This document shows, piece by piece, positions 47,078 through 58,899 of a stretch of DNA of 64,000 nucleotides. The notes under the pieces are model-generated. The model had not been told where the DNA came from, searched no databases, and saw only the letters and a program-made list of their open reading frames with translations. The stretch is from Cenococcum geophilum 1.58. Lineage: Eukaryota; Ascomycota; Dothideomycetes; Gloniales; Gloniaceae. Positions within the stretch are counted from its first letter, which is position 1; the number at the start of each line of letters is the position of its first letter. The position numbers were made by a program, and so were the translations under genes. The stretch is from positions 806,001 through 870,000 of the forward strand of contig KV748210.1 in the NCBI GenBank assembly GCA_001692895.1, in the 5' to 3' direction.

Positions 47078-47806
47078 ATGGAATTTAATATAAAGAAAGA
47101 CTTACTTATAATTAGGAGCTATAACTTTAACATTATCACCATCCATACTAGTGGCGCAGGCGATAATAATATAAAATTATATACCCCGCGCACGCTTTTA
47201 TATAGTATTAGTAATCGCTTTCTTAACAAGCTGACCAGGAGCCCCAAAAAGCTTAAAATAAGTAACTTAAATTACAAGAACTACCCTTTATACCTTTTAG
47301 TTGCTTTCTTTAACTAGATTTTTTATAGCAAACTATACCTAGGCGAAAGATACATCCATAATGACTATATAGGCTATATTATACACATCTATAAGTTTAT
47401 AAGGGAGGATATTGCCTATTTAAGACTATAAGACTGTGCACTAAGGACCTTAGTTAGGTTTGGGGAATATATCAAAAATGTTAAAAGTTTGTTAGTGACC
47501 GTATCCTATACCTTTTTCCCCCTAGATTCCGGAGATGCGGTATTAGATTTTCTTAATAAATCTCCGCTTTTTAGAATTATAGCAATAATTACCGCCTACC
47601 GTCTTCTAGAACTTAATCCTAACGCTATAAAAGCCAACGTATCGGAACTTAATATTGAATTTATAGCTCTAGAAGGTAAATATATAGGTGAGTTCCTATT
47701 TATAAATAGTCCTATTAAGATTCGGTCTAGCTTCTATAAGGCAGTTACTAGAAAGATAAACGAGATAGGAGTTCCGCTAAAATACCCTAGGTTTAAAGGA
47801 AGCTAA
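47078..47806 (+). pseudogene. BTB/POZ protein, only two stops
   Basis: This 242-codon frame has just two internal stops (TAG 47,315, fits Trp; TAA near 47,433, fits Gln), making it the best kept single gene here. Blocks: IIRSYNFNIITIHTSGAG, IKLYTPRTLLYSISNRFLNK, LKISNLNYKNYPLYLLVAFF, IFYSKLY, HIYKFIREDIAYLRL and DCALRTLVRFGEYI, then ADAVLDFLNKSPLFRI-like GDAVLDFLNKSPLFRIIAII. The order strand-HK-like helix-LL-S-F, D-x-P-LL-F, then Y-F-(A)-x-x-Y-x-x-P-L-x-x-x-AL matches fungal BTB domains that act as protein-binding adaptors. TAA at 47,804 is a plausible true end. The start is not certain; upstream frame continues weakly. Confidence 0.6.
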
Positions 47807-49540
47807 AGGTACCTTAAGTATAAAACTTAAAGGCAAGCTAGATTAATTTAGTGTTATTAGCGTCTAGCCTAGTTCTAGCAAATTACGATTATAGCTAATA
47901 CACCTCCTATACGGCTGTGCTCGACAATAAAGACACTTACTTTAAATCGTATAGATTAAATTTAGTGGATATAGAATATTTATATCTTAGCATTTAACAC
48001 ATTAGAGATAATTAAGTAGTGCGCGGTAAATAGGTAGAGTTTAGCATGCTATAGACTAGCAAGTATAGTGTGATTAAACGTTACGTTAATTAAGAGTGTC
48101 TCTATGAAAATTTTATAGCCCTAGACTAGAGTAAAATGGCCATTTACTATATTATATACAGCCGCTATTAACACCTCTTAACTTGTAAGCTAAGTGCTAC
48201 TTCTATTTATCTACAATATTAATATCTATACAGGAGGTGTAGAACTACTTAAGTTAGCTTAAAACTAAATAGGCCTATAAATCTTACCTAAACCGCGTTA
48301 GTATGTGGTCTATATTGACCTAAGAAATCCTAAAGCCAATATACTCTATATACGCTCCCAACTTAAACATCGTAAGGTATTCTAAATAAACACTAGTAAG
48401 GCCTGTTACTACTATTACTACTATATATTCCTTTATTAAATAGGCTAATATTTAACACTCCGCGCTTTTAGTAAGTAATTTAATAAAAAGGAGGAATTCT
48501 TACCTCTCCCTCTTAGTAATACGTTTAGTTTCCCTTGATTTGCTTTTTATGTTTACACCTTATTCCATAAGGTAGTATCCTACCCACTAAAACTGCCGTC
48601 TATACTTTTAGGCCAATAACTTCCAAACTAGTATATGTTGCCTATAATACTATCCTATACTTTTAGAGCAGATATTACACCGTTCTCTTAATAGTAAGCA
48701 TTAATAGGAGAGCTAGGGGCAGCCTAAAGTCTTAAATACCCTTCTATCTAGCACTATTATTCTTAAAATGCACTATAGAAGGATTCTAAAGAGTTAAAAC
48801 TAAGTATAGCATAAAACTCTTAAATACCAGCTACTCTAAAATTAGCCTGTTAGTTTAAAATATATAAAAAAGAGTAGTCTTTACTATAATTGCGCGTATA
48901 TCCTATATCCCCTATAAGATTGCCCTACTTATTTACTTTTAAAATAAAAATAATCTATAAAATAAAAAGTTAGATATGCTTTATAGGTGGGGGCTCTTTT
49001 ACTTTACTAACAAAGAGCTATAAACTTGCATAATATTGTAGAGTAAAAAGTAAATAATAGCCTTTATTTTAAGGGATTAATTATAACGGTTATTTATAAC
49101 TAAACTAATATATATAGCTCTTAAAAGAGAGTACCTGTATAAAAGAGGTGGAAGGAACAAATTTGAGGGTTGGTTGGGTAAACTCTAATAGCGCATCGGC
49201 TATGGAGAATTCGGAAGTATAAAATCAATAATAGAATAAGGGATTTCGCTATTAATAATAATGTCTAGTAAAAATAAGTACTCTAAGCCATAGCTAAGGG
49301 ACCTAGGTAGCTATTAAATTAGTAAGTTAATAGTTACTAAGAAAGAATATAGCCTCTAGCGCAGCTAACTTACGCTTTACTTTAGTTTTAAGAAAGATAC
49401 CTACTAGAATTATAAATCTCTGCCGACTAAATCTTCTCTAATTTTATCTAGTTTTCCTAGGGGAATAAAGTGGAATTATCTTTAAAGTATAACCTAGGAT
49501 TAATTTGCATTAATCTAAAGGCTATATAATATAAGATTTC
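47807..49540. other. unassigned RIP-eroded stretch
   Basis: Directly after the BTB remnant the frame gives only scattered runs (MAIYYIIYSRY-like, minimal content). I could not follow a gene or repeat here. Confidence 0.3.
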
Positions 49541-50150
49541 ATTTGCTATTTATACAATTTCCCATTAGGAAGCAGTTAACTGTATTATTTAATCCTCTAT
49601 ACTAATACTACTCAAACAAGTCTGCTCTTACCAACTTAATATCTACACTAGTATTATATAAGCTTATATAAAAGAACCCTTTTAATATCTTTATACAATT
49701 TCTTTCTTTCGGTAGGCTATAGTTGTTAACTACTATCTTCCCTAACTCCTCTAACTTCTATTGCTCTCTAATAAGACCCTTATAACTAGGCTAGGACTTT
49801 GCCTAGCATATCTCCATAGTTATTGTCTCTTCAATCCTTAGTTTTTCTTAGATTGTATATTACCGCTTCCAGTTATTTAAGGTAGCATTTTTATTTGGCG
49901 TCTTCTATAACGTTTCTAGGTCCATTATAATCGTTTTATAGCCTACTCTTAAGAATTCATATCTACTAAGAGGAAGATAGCTTAACGTCTTTCGTTAAAC
50001 CTTTACGGAATAAAAGGGTTCAAATATAGTCTTTCGTTCTTTAAGTATAGTGCGGATATAAAGATCTCCTAGGTTCTTTTTATATCGTTAGTATAATAAA
50101 TATTTAAGCAACGGAAGTATTAATAACCTAAAGACGTTAGTTTTGCGATT
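49541..50150 (-). pseudogene. eroded Lys/Glu-rich hypothetical protein
   Basis: The minus frame reads VFRLLILPLLKYLLY, NLGDLYIRTILKERKTIFEP, YSVKV, TLSYLPLSRYEFLRVGYKTI, IMDLETL, TPNKNATLNNWKR, EKLRIEETITMEIC, YKGLIREQ, KLEELGKIVVNNYSLPKERN and IKLVRADLFE, ending at TGA near 49,541. Stops are otherwise TAA/TAG. The protein is helical and charged. I recognise no family. Confidence 0.45.
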
Positions 50151-50737
50151 TCATCGTACTTATTAGATTTCTATCATTTTATTAAAAATAAATATTGGAA
50201 TGTATATTGCGCGGTCGCGTGTATTTAATTAGTTACCCTTATAGTGACTTATCAGCCCCCTACTTAAGCACTGCGATCCTTACAATCCTCTACTTTTAAT
50301 ACCTATTTATAATACTATTAAAACAAGAGTATACTCTTAATAGGCCACCCCCCTATAAAACCGATAATAAATATTAACGGGTATAGAGTATTTATACTAC
50401 TAAGTAGGAAAACCTGCAAACGTAGTCTAGGGAATCCGGAAATAGAGTTGAGAATTTAATAAGATTAACAGAATTGGTAAAAATTATAGTTATACTACAC
50501 CTTTCTTATTACGCCTCCTGCTTTATAAAATACCCTACGCTAAATACATGTAGAAATAATAGGCTATATGGAAATCCCACACTAAACAAGTTATAGATAA
50601 GAAATCAAAATAATAAATTAGGCAGGGGTGCACATTTCCTGCCTAATTATATATATAAAAAAAAGGTCACCTAATATTTATAGCGTCATAATCTATACAC
50701 TTATTCGCTTCTTTAAGTTATTATTATTATCTCCGCT

Positions 50738-51519
50738 ACTTCCCTTTAGATAGGAAATTAGAGGCGCCCCTATATATACAATTTCTCCTTAGTTACGCGT
50801 CTAGGATAAGCAGGAAATATAGAGGTATAGGCGAAAATAGAGTTAGAAAACGTCGGGGCTATAATCCGCCTAGAGATTAACGTCTTGCTAAGTTGTAATG
50901 TTTGAGAAATTTGCTATACGTGCCGCCCGTGAAGATCTACACTTAAATAGCATATTCCGCGCGTCTAACTTTAAGCTCGTCCTTAGAAAGGCTTTATAAA
51001 GCTATCCACCTATCTACCTCTTAAGTATTCTATAATTTCGTTTATAAGTTATAAAGGAGTAGATTATCCTCTTGGAGTTATAGTAATTTGCATTATATAG
51101 CTATAATAGTACGGTCTCTCCCTCGGCTATCCTTAAGGATTTTAATATATCTTATATGGCTCGTGCCCCTTAAAGCTTAATATAGAACAATAATTTCTTC
51201 TAATTTCAGCCACTTTTTGCCTAGTATAGTGGTAGTAAAGATAATAAAGATAAAATTAAACTTTAAGCTACCCAGCCTAACCTTTATATACGAATTGGAA
51301 GTTACTACCCGCCCTAGGGTTAGCTATTTAAACGTCTCTAAAATGCGTATAACGGATAACCTATTAATTACCCTACGTGAACCTACCAGAACTAGCTTTA
51401 CTAATTTAGTCGGTAATGTCTAATATCGCGGCGTGAACCTCAAGTATCTAGGGTAGGAGCTCGTCGATATATCCTTTAGTTTCTACTATATACCTTTTAA
51501 TTTACTCTAACTTGTCCAT
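50738..51519 (-). pseudogene. eroded coiled-coil hypothetical protein
   Basis: ATG at 51,519 starts MDKLE, IKRYIVETKGYIDELLP, ILEVHAAILDITD and ISKASSGRFT. A second frame then takes over at about 51,400: SRRVINRLSVIRILETFK, LGKKWLKLEEIIVLY, ALRGTSHIRYIKILKDSRGR, DRTIIAI, EVDRWIAL, LSKDELKVRRAEYAI, FTGGTYSKFLKHYNLARR and PRRFLTLFSPIPLYFLLILD. The switch suggests an intron or one frameshift. Stops are TAA/TAG. The N-terminal helix pattern recalls fungal N-terminal helical domains, but no family is assigned. The plus-strand open frame at 51,217-51,423 is its mirror image. Confidence 0.47.
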
Positions 51520-52679
51520 AATAGAAAGCCGAAGTTACTTTACTTGCTCCTATAAGCCTTTTAGCTAAATAGGGACGTCTTATAAGACTACTAGCGATTT
51601 ATCTATAGGCTGTGTAACCTACGTCTGCGTTAGTAAGTTATTAGTGCCATTAATATCTAATAAGTTAGGCTCATTCTATCGAAGCCCCCCGTCCTTGTTA
51701 ACTGTGCTATAATACTAATCTAGTATAATAGGATGTCCGCCTAAGCCTTTAAGCCATATTTCTAGATTGCTCTCTTTCTACTGCATATTCGTAATATATA
51801 TAGGTAAATTCTCTAGGGGCTTTAATTTAGGCTCCTGTATCGTTCCAAGTTTTAAAATCTCCGGAAAAAGAGCGTCCTAATCTTTAAAAAAGATATTATT
51901 ATCTATACTCTCTATTACTTTAAGAGCAGTAGGAACGCTTTTATATTACCAAAATTAATAATATATTACCCCTCTGGACCTACTTATATATAATATCCCT
52001 AACCAATATCTTTCGTAGCTAGTTGCGTACGTAATTCGCTCTGTTCTAAATAGAGATATATAAACCCCTATAAGTAGCAGTAATAAATTACTATCGCGTA
52101 TAAAAGCGGAGTTCCCTATAAAGAGGGTAAAGAGCGGCAGTGCTATTAAATACCAAATAATAATGCCGGGTGGGTAAATGTGCTAGGTAAGTAAATATTT
52201 ATGCTAGGTAAGTAAATATTTATACTAGGTAGGTGAATATTTATACTAGGTGGATTAAGCAGTATAGTGGGTGGATAAAGTTGCATACTAGGTAAAGGCG
52301 TTATAACAGTAATTAGTGACGGAAATGGATAGTATAATAGATTTTACCTCTTTTACTCCATCTAACTTAATTCAGCGTTTAAGTACGTTTTACGAATTAA
52401 GATAGCCTATATAATTTAAGTCGGATGCCTACCTTAAGGTACCTGCAATATACCGTACGGGGAAATCTAAAGCGTACTAGATTTAAAAGGTGGCTTTCCT
52501 TAACGTGCTAAATGTTCTTATAAAGGAATAAAGTAGGCCAGCTGTATAGCTCTTATGTTAGTCACCACTTATCACTCCTAGCTTTACTACTCTACAGCTC
52601 TTTTATTTATCAATCTTCCGATCTTATTAGCCTATCCTCTTTACGCTAGTTATACCTCCGCATTTTAGATATATTATCT
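51520..52679. other. unassigned stretch with 21-bp tandem repeat
   Basis: No frame is followed. Near its centre lies the array at 52,168-52,290. The part before 51.9 kb may hold the upstream region of the minus-strand remnant. Confidence 0.3.
52168..52290 (+). repeat. tandem repeat, about 21-bp unit
   Basis: Four units resembling tgctaggtaagtaaatattta (52,181; 52,202; 52,223; 52,244) precede ggtggattaag and gggtggataaag motifs. Differences are transitions. Confidence 0.6.
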
Positions 52680-53000
52680 AGCAGGAAGGCGTACTACCCT
52701 AAGGAGGAAAAGCTTCTTTTAGATCTAAGGGCCGAATATAATAATAAACCATAAGGCTGGATAATAGAGGCCTATAATAATAGGGTCTAAAACATTCGGC
52801 GATATAGAATAGAGGATGCCTTAACTAATAAGTATAAAGCCTTAAAGAGGAGAGAGGTTAAGAATTAGGTAAGAATAAAGAGGATTGCTAATAACAGGAG
52901 GCCCGAAGTAAATACCCCTATTTTTACCAAGGTGGTACCTTCTAGATAATCTGCCGTAAGCCATCCGTACAGCCCATACTTTTAATATCCTCCTACTATA
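52680..53000 (+). pseudogene. eroded Myb/SANT-like DNA-binding fragment
   Basis: The plus frame reads SRKAYYPKEEKLLLDLRAEY, NNKP, then GWIIEAYNNRV, NIRRYRIEDALTNKYKALKR and REVKN, RIKRIANNRRP, then a Ser/Pro-rich tail (VVPSR, AVSHPYSPYF). Y-x-x-EE-x-LL-LR...GW-I...YN-R...R...AL-x-x-KY-x-L is the spacing of fungal Myb/SANT-like domains, with the last helix basic as expected for DNA contact. Stops fit Gln. The start and end are unresolved. Resemblance is by eye only. Confidence 0.42.
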
Positions 53001-54176
53001 GTAAACGGGCAGGAATTCTAGACCTATATTATAAGTTATAGCACGAATTCTACACTAAAAATTTGGTGTTAACTTACATAAGCTATAAATTCCCTGGCTA
53101 TAGACCAACGCCATATTACTTTAGAGTGCTAATAAAACCATTAAAGAAGAGGTTAAGGGTTAGTTTGACGTATATTTGCAATACTTTATTAAGTCAGGCA
53201 ATTAGCTATAATTAGAAGTTCTACAACCTTCAATTTGTTAAAGGTGAAATAAGTATTAATATTAGTAGTGGGGCAGAGCAGACTTCCTTAATTTAGGTGA
53301 GGTTATATAACGGGATATACGTAGATAGTTATTGTAGATAAATTAATATTAACTCCAAATTGGCTTTTAAACCATCTCCCTTAGATTTAAAGAAACTCTT
53401 TAAACACTTCCTGTAAGTGTATTAAAGTCGAATCTTCCCTAACTGCGCTTTAAGTAATTATACCCTACTCATCACTATTTAATTCAAGATTTTAAGACAA
53501 CCTTAATAAAGGCGCTGCCGCCATATACACTATTATACACGTGTAGCGATTTTAAAACCTCCTTAGGCGTATCTATAGTTATCTTTATCCTTAAATAAAT
53601 TAGTTCGATTCTAAAAATGAGAGGGATTAGAGCGTTATAGCAATTCTAATAGACAGCTACAGGGCTTCCAGAACTAGTGATTGCGGTTTACTATTCTTAA
53701 TATCCTAGTCATTAAGTACATTATAGGCAATGAGCTAAGCTGTAATAAACCCTTATATAAATATATTGGCTTAATAGTCCCTAGTAATTAATTATTAATA
53801 TCGCATCACTTACAAGGTTAAACTGGGTGATTAGATAACGGTTATAAACCTTATAGCTTTATAAACGTAGCGTACCCTAAGAGTATTAAGCTCCTTATAT
53901 ATTATAAGCAACGTATAAAGAGGGGTGGTGGCTTTGCTCTATAAAACTTAATCTAATACACCTCACTATCTTCTAGTAGAAAGAAAAACTCGATAGCAAC
54001 TAATTCTACCCTAGGACCGGTAAGGAGAATATAGAATCTACTATTTCCTATATTATCTACTAATCGAGACCAAGATACCGCGCATCCGCTACTAATTATG
54101 CAACAAATAAACACATTAGGATTTCCTAAAGGAATTTTACGGGAATGTTTATATAGCAAACGATTACTTATAAAGC
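53001..54176. other. unassigned RIP-eroded stretch
   Basis: The plus strand gives short runs (for example RTGKENIESTISYII and RPRYRASATNYATNKHIRIS near 54.0 kb) that could be the upstream part of the next remnant. No frame was joined. Confidence 0.3.
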
Positions 54177-54833
54177 CTTAAGCTACGTATAAGAGATCTT
54201 GATTAACGCCTTATACATACTACTACATTAGCTGAGAACGCTATAATTTCATATAGGGAATATTAGGACGCTCTCTTTAAGTATAAAGAGGAGCTTATAT
54301 AAGAGCGGCTAGAGCATTAAGGGAGTAGAGAAGAACTATAATTTGAAAAAGAAAAAGCAGATAAAGCAGAAAAATGCTTAGAGTGCGCTTATAATGTAGC
54401 ACAAGAGGCTGGAAAGATGGTAGATACTTTACACGGGGAGATTGCGATGCTAAAGGGAGACTAATATATAGTCTATAACTCGACTCCAACAACCGCCGAC
54501 CTAATGTATTAGATTGCAGTAATAAACAGGAAACTTAACGCTTTAAATAAAATCACAGAATTAGAGGATTAAGAAGCCTTATTCTAGAAGCAAATGCTTT
54601 AAGCACTAGATAAGAATAATAATTTATAACGGCAAGTCTAGGATGGCCAGGATGCGCTTAAGTATACCAAACTTTAGCTAGAGAAAGAAAGAGAGGAGAA
54701 TACGGGCCTCAGAGGGATTATTAATAGTAGTATATTAGATAAGAGCGATGCAAAGAATAGGAAGAAACGGACTTAAAGAGCCCCCAAGAAGCTTAACCAC
54801 TAGATTAGTATTAATAGGAAGTAGCATAGTTAA
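54177..54833 (+). pseudogene. eroded coiled-coil protein
   Basis: The frame reads LKLRIRDLD, ENAIISYREY, DALFKYKEELI, ERLEH, FEKEKADKAEKCLECAYNVA, QEAGKMVDTLHGEIAMLKGD, IAVINRKLNALNKITELED, EALF, ALDKNNNL, DGQDALKYTKL, LEKEREENTGLRGIINSSIL and DKSDAKNRKKRT, ending TAA 54,831. Almost the whole length is charged heptad-like sequence, and the basic end (NRKKRT, RAPKKL) could be a nuclear signal. C-terminal coiled coils of this type end many fungal Fot1/pogo transposases, but no DDE motif is readable upstream, so the identity stays open. Minus-strand open frames here are mirror images. Confidence 0.5.
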
Positions 54834-55309
54834 TCTATTGTATTAATTTCATTATATAATCCCCAGGGTCTTTCTTTTGCCATTATCGCCATATAAATAT
54901 AAGGATAAAGACATTAGGAACTAGTTAAATTTTTCAAAAAGCGTAACTACAATTTATATAAGCAACGTATTTAAACTAGGAAGTAATATAACCTACTTTT
55001 AGAAGCTCCTCTAAAGTTACAAATTCTGTATTCTTTAAGAAACTCCGCGCCTTAGGAGACTATACTTCTAGACGTTAAAGAACCAACGTCTCTAGATTCT
55101 AGATACTTATACTAGTCTCTATTAATCGCATTACAAGGCAACCTAACGCTTATATATCTCGGGTATCTGTTATAGACGCCTTATTTTCCTTTATTATTAT
55201 ACTTTCAGTAATATTTACTAGTAAGAGCTATTAGTATTCCTATCTCTTATAAATAGGTTAAGTGTTTTACCAATTCTAATATTTCTTGCAACTAAGAGTA
55301 TAATATTAT
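54834..55309. other. unassigned RIP-eroded stretch
   Basis: Short plus-strand runs near 55.0 kb (NSVFFKKLRALGDYTSRR) look coding but are too short to place. No repeats. Confidence 0.3.
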
Positions 55310-55640
55310 CAATATCGAGGTGGCCGTAGATGATTTAAAGGACCCGCTGTAAATAATATATACCCTTAAGAACCTTATATATAGTTAGTGTTATGCATAC
55401 AGTTATAACTGGCTAGCTTACTTTATAATATATCACCGCTATATAATACTCTTCGAGTATTATGGGGACAGAGTTAACCTCTAATAATATTACTTTAAAA
55501 TAATCGTACTTATAGATGCTGAATAAAGAACCTTAATATAAAAAGACTTTATACAGCTTTACAATATTACTATAAGAGAACTCTTTTAAACAATATATGC
55601 AACTATCAGTAGGTTTTGACACGTATTTCTTTATTGTAAC
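55310..55640 (+). pseudogene. eroded coding fragment, about 110 codons
   Basis: The frame reads VAVDDLKDPL, IIYTLKNLIYS, CYAYSYNWLAYFIIYHRYII, LFEYYGDRVNL, YYFKIIVLIDAE, RTLI, KDFIQLYNITIREL and ATISRF, ending TGA. Tyr-rich, probably inflated by Cys/His to Tyr changes. No family is recognised. Confidence 0.35.
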
Positions 55641-56157
55641 GAGTTTACAGTTTAAACTCTCACTATAAGATATAATAGCCTGTCCCCCTAATTCTCGCTT
55701 CTAAAAGGGGTAGTAGTGTTTATTGGGGTTGTCTAGTCTATATACAAGTTGCTATAGCTTTTCTTTTATAAGCTGCGCGTTTAATTTATTAAAGGGCAAT
55801 ATTTAAGAAGTTTTAGGAAGATTAAAAGGCCGTAGGAACATCTAATAAGCTACTTTCTTTACTTTACTTTCCTTTAAGGCAGGCTTATCGCTACTAAGTA
55901 TATTTAGTGGGAAGTCGTTAGGTTTAGTACTAATCCAACTACGCCTACCATTATTAGTATTCCTTGGGAATAGAGTTACCAGCCGTGGTTGCGTTAGAGC
56001 TATTAAGGTACAAAAACGTATTAATACTCAATGTACTTACTAATACTTATCCTATATATATATATATTATAGTACCAGGCTTATAAAATGTTAAAGTCTC
56101 CTTAACTATACCATTTACGCGGGCCATTAGGTTACAGCCTTACTACTAATATTTAAG
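55641..56157. other. unassigned RIP-eroded stretch
   Basis: No frame could be followed and no repeats were seen. A (TA)n run lies near 56,056-56,068. Confidence 0.3.
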
Positions 56158-56739
56158 GTTGTCTTAATTACCAGTATATTAGCTAGGACCCGTTTAAAAA
56201 GTTTAGTAGCGGCCTAAATCTTCTCAAAATCGCAAATTATATCTGCTCCTAATAGATTTAGAAGAAGGGATAAATAGGCTTTATAGGTGAAACAGCGTGC
56301 CAATAAGCCTTTAGAGGTTACCCTTCTAGATTATAAGATTAGGCTTCGCGAAGGGACCTCTATAGCGCTTAAAGCCACCACTTAACGCCTATAAATGGGT
56401 AAAAGTAGCTCCCTACTGGACGATAGAGTCCGACTTATAAGAGACAACGGCTATTTACGGGTGGAAATTCAGTTCTATTAGGATTGCTTTAAGTACACTT
56501 AATAATTCCACCTTAAAGTTAGTAACATTTATCAACAGTTACAAGTTACTTACTATTAAGATACTTTACAAACCAGAGATTCTCTTAAGTACTATGATAA
56601 GCTTTATATTGATCTTCGCTATATAATAGAGCGTTATATAGACGACTAACGTAAAGCTAAGAAATCTTAGTTGGAGTTTTTTAGCCCACCTAAAATCGAA
56701 GCAGATTACAATAGCCAATTATAATAGTACAGAGTATAA
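56158..56739 (+). pseudogene. eroded helical protein, about 190 codons
   Basis: The frame reads VVLITSILARTRLKSLVAA, IFSKSQIISAPNRFRRRDK, VKQRANKPLEVTLLDYKIRL, REGTSIALKATT, MGKSSSLLDDRVRLIRDNGY, LRVEIQFY, DCFKYT, FHLKVSNIYQQLQVTYY, DTLQTRDSLKYYDKLYIDLR, YIIERYIDD and LEFFSPPKIEADYNS before a TAA at 56,737. It is well preserved, basic then helical. Residue use is clearly coding. I recognise no family. Six or more stops fit former Gln. Confidence 0.5.
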
Positions 56740-57339
56740 TAGGTGGCATTCAGTAGATCTGGATATTTAGATAGTAGATATTTTTATATTATACTATTCC
56801 TTATCTAGCTATCTTATTAAGGCAATTAGAACTTCAAATTAAGGAAGTTAGGGTAGCAGCAACTTACATCTTACCCATCACATATACTTAACAATTAATT
56901 ACTAACTAAGAATCATCAGCTAGGGGATGACTATAGTCCACTAATAGTGGCAATACTCCCGTAGTGTAGTAAGATGCTACTGTTACACAAAATAATTTCA
57001 CTAGTTACTTTAGTCTACTACTTTAAGAAAAGGAAAATACTCTTTATATAGTTTTTATTTCACCCAACGCGGTTACTCTTATAATAACAACATTAAAAGA
57101 TAACGAATTATAGTAGGCCATAAGCTTGTCAGCAAGCTTAATCAATTAAAGACTTCCTCTACTATTAGAATTACAAGGTTATAGGGTTATAGCAAAGCTA
57201 TCTTAAGGATTTAATTAATAATAGAGATAACGCAGACAATAAATATTAATTGATTCGTGATATAGTAGATGCGGTTAATGTCTATATAGATTATATACAG
57301 ACTTCGTCCTTACAATATATCTAGAGCTTAGTTAGTATC
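56740..57339. other. unassigned RIP-eroded stretch
   Basis: A small hairpin (taagcttgtcagcaagctta) lies near 57,121-57,140. No frame is followed. Confidence 0.35.
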
Positions 57340-57618
57340 TCTTACTTAATTCTAACATCTACTGCCCCTAACCTATCCTAAAAATTCCTAAGGTTCTTTT
57401 AAACACAACTTATAAAGGGTATCGTAGGTATAGAGCCTATCGTTCCTCTTACCACCATACTTACCGTGAATATCGCGCTTATATAACGATAGACAAGTAT
57501 AATATTTAAAAACTTTAGAACCATAGGTCGGAGTCCCGTACCTAAACCAATCCCACTATTTTTTACCTTTATTAAGGTAGCAATTTATACAAAAACCATC
57601 TACTTTCTGTATAAGCAT
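57340..57618 (-). pseudogene. eroded possible zinc-binding domain protein
   Basis: ATG at 57,618 starts MLIQKVDGFCINCYLNKGKK, then WDWFRYGTPTYGSKVFKYYT, CLSLYKRDIHGKYGGKRNDR and LYTYDTLYKLCLKEP. C-x2-C near the start followed by a later Cys and a His (CLS...DIHGKYGG) suggests a small metal-binding domain with one ligand possibly lost to RIP. The frame continues upstream of the ATG (SFYRKLSNAYTES in another frame), so the start is unsure. No named family is claimed. Confidence 0.4.
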
Positions 57619-58899
57619 TAGAGAGCTTCCTATAAAAGCTTACGATTAGTAAATAGGGATAAACCTCTTTCCCTACAAAACAACGTCCTGTAGTAGCGGC
57701 GGCACTTACACTCGCCCTTTTAGGCTTAACTAAACGGGCTAGTATAGTAAGGCATACATGTCGACAAATATAAAAAGCGTTAATATTCTATAAATCAATA
57801 TCTTTCTAAAATAGATATCGATAAAATAAATAAGTCCTTATTATAACAAACACATCAAAAGCATCTAGCTAATTAGCGATAAGAACATATATACCAATTA
57901 GTAAATTTAAAAAATTTATTCTTCTTAGCATATCTTAGGAAAAGCTGGTATTCGTTTATACTTATAACCTCTATCTAGGTGCCAAAAAGGCTCAAGCTTT
58001 CCCGCTCTCTTAGAAACTCTACTAGCGACTAATTAAAGTAGGCCTCTATCCAGCCTGCCTAATTTAGCCTCAGCCTGCTAAGTAAAGACCAAACAGACCC
58101 CCTTTTATGCCTCGCTTGGTCACTACACCTCTTTATCCCATATAAGTTTCACGGCCGTCCCGTTCTCACCTGTTTTAGCACTCCTAAAAACTACAACAAA
58201 TTTGTAGTGGCTTACTATATAAGTTTAAATTAACACCTTTATTACCAAGTAATTAATTACTCCACTAAAATAATATAGGAATTTACATTATAACAGGATA
58301 TCAGTGTTAAAGAGACCAATTTAAAAAACAATAACAACCATATCAATTATAAGGAGGTTCGCTAGTGATATATAAAAAGGCAGCCATTACATAGGGCGAG
58401 GCTAGCTACGCCTAAAGGGGCTAAGGATACACGCCATCACTTACATTTTCCCTAGCTTATTAACTTAAAGCCTTTACCGTACAGACTGACCATTACGCAA
58501 AGAAATACGTTTGGATTGCAAGAACTTTTAACATAGGCTAAAACGGGATGCGGGGAGACATTAATAGGTATATAGGAATGACACGGATAAGGCAGTTAAC
58601 GTAGATCGGGTGGGTTAGGTGGATTAGGTAGATTAGATAAATAACTAATTAAATAGGTCAATACTAGGTCCACACATATAGGGCTATAGCAACATTTAGA
58701 TCTATATAGCTCTTTCAAATATATAAAAGAGATCTATAGGGCTTATAAGCCCCTTATTTTAAGGCTTACTCTTTTAAGGCAGATTTAGGACTTTAAGCCC
58801 TCTATTATAAGGTAGGAGTATATATTCTTATAAAGAAGAAGACTATAAAACAACAACAGCACCCACCCAGAAAATATAAAATCACCTACTATCTTCTTT
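57619..58899. other. unassigned stretch with G/T-rich patch
   Basis: No frame is followed. A cgggtgggttaggtggattaggtagattag patch at about 58,605-58,640 belongs to the dispersed purine-rich family. The part before 58,900 may hold the promoter of the next remnant. Confidence 0.35.

Noticed and set aside
51217-51423. 68-codon plus-strand open frame
   Set aside because: Antisense to the minus-strand coiled-coil remnant.
53953-54492. Two minus-strand open frames (53,953-54,159 and 54,295-54,492)
   Set aside because: Antisense to plus-strand sequence that reads as a charged coiled coil ending with a basic tail.
54177-54833. C-terminal part of a Fot1/pogo transposase
   Set aside because: A coiled coil with a basic end would fit, but no CENP-B-like helix or DDE motif is readable upstream and no TA-flanked inverted ends were found.
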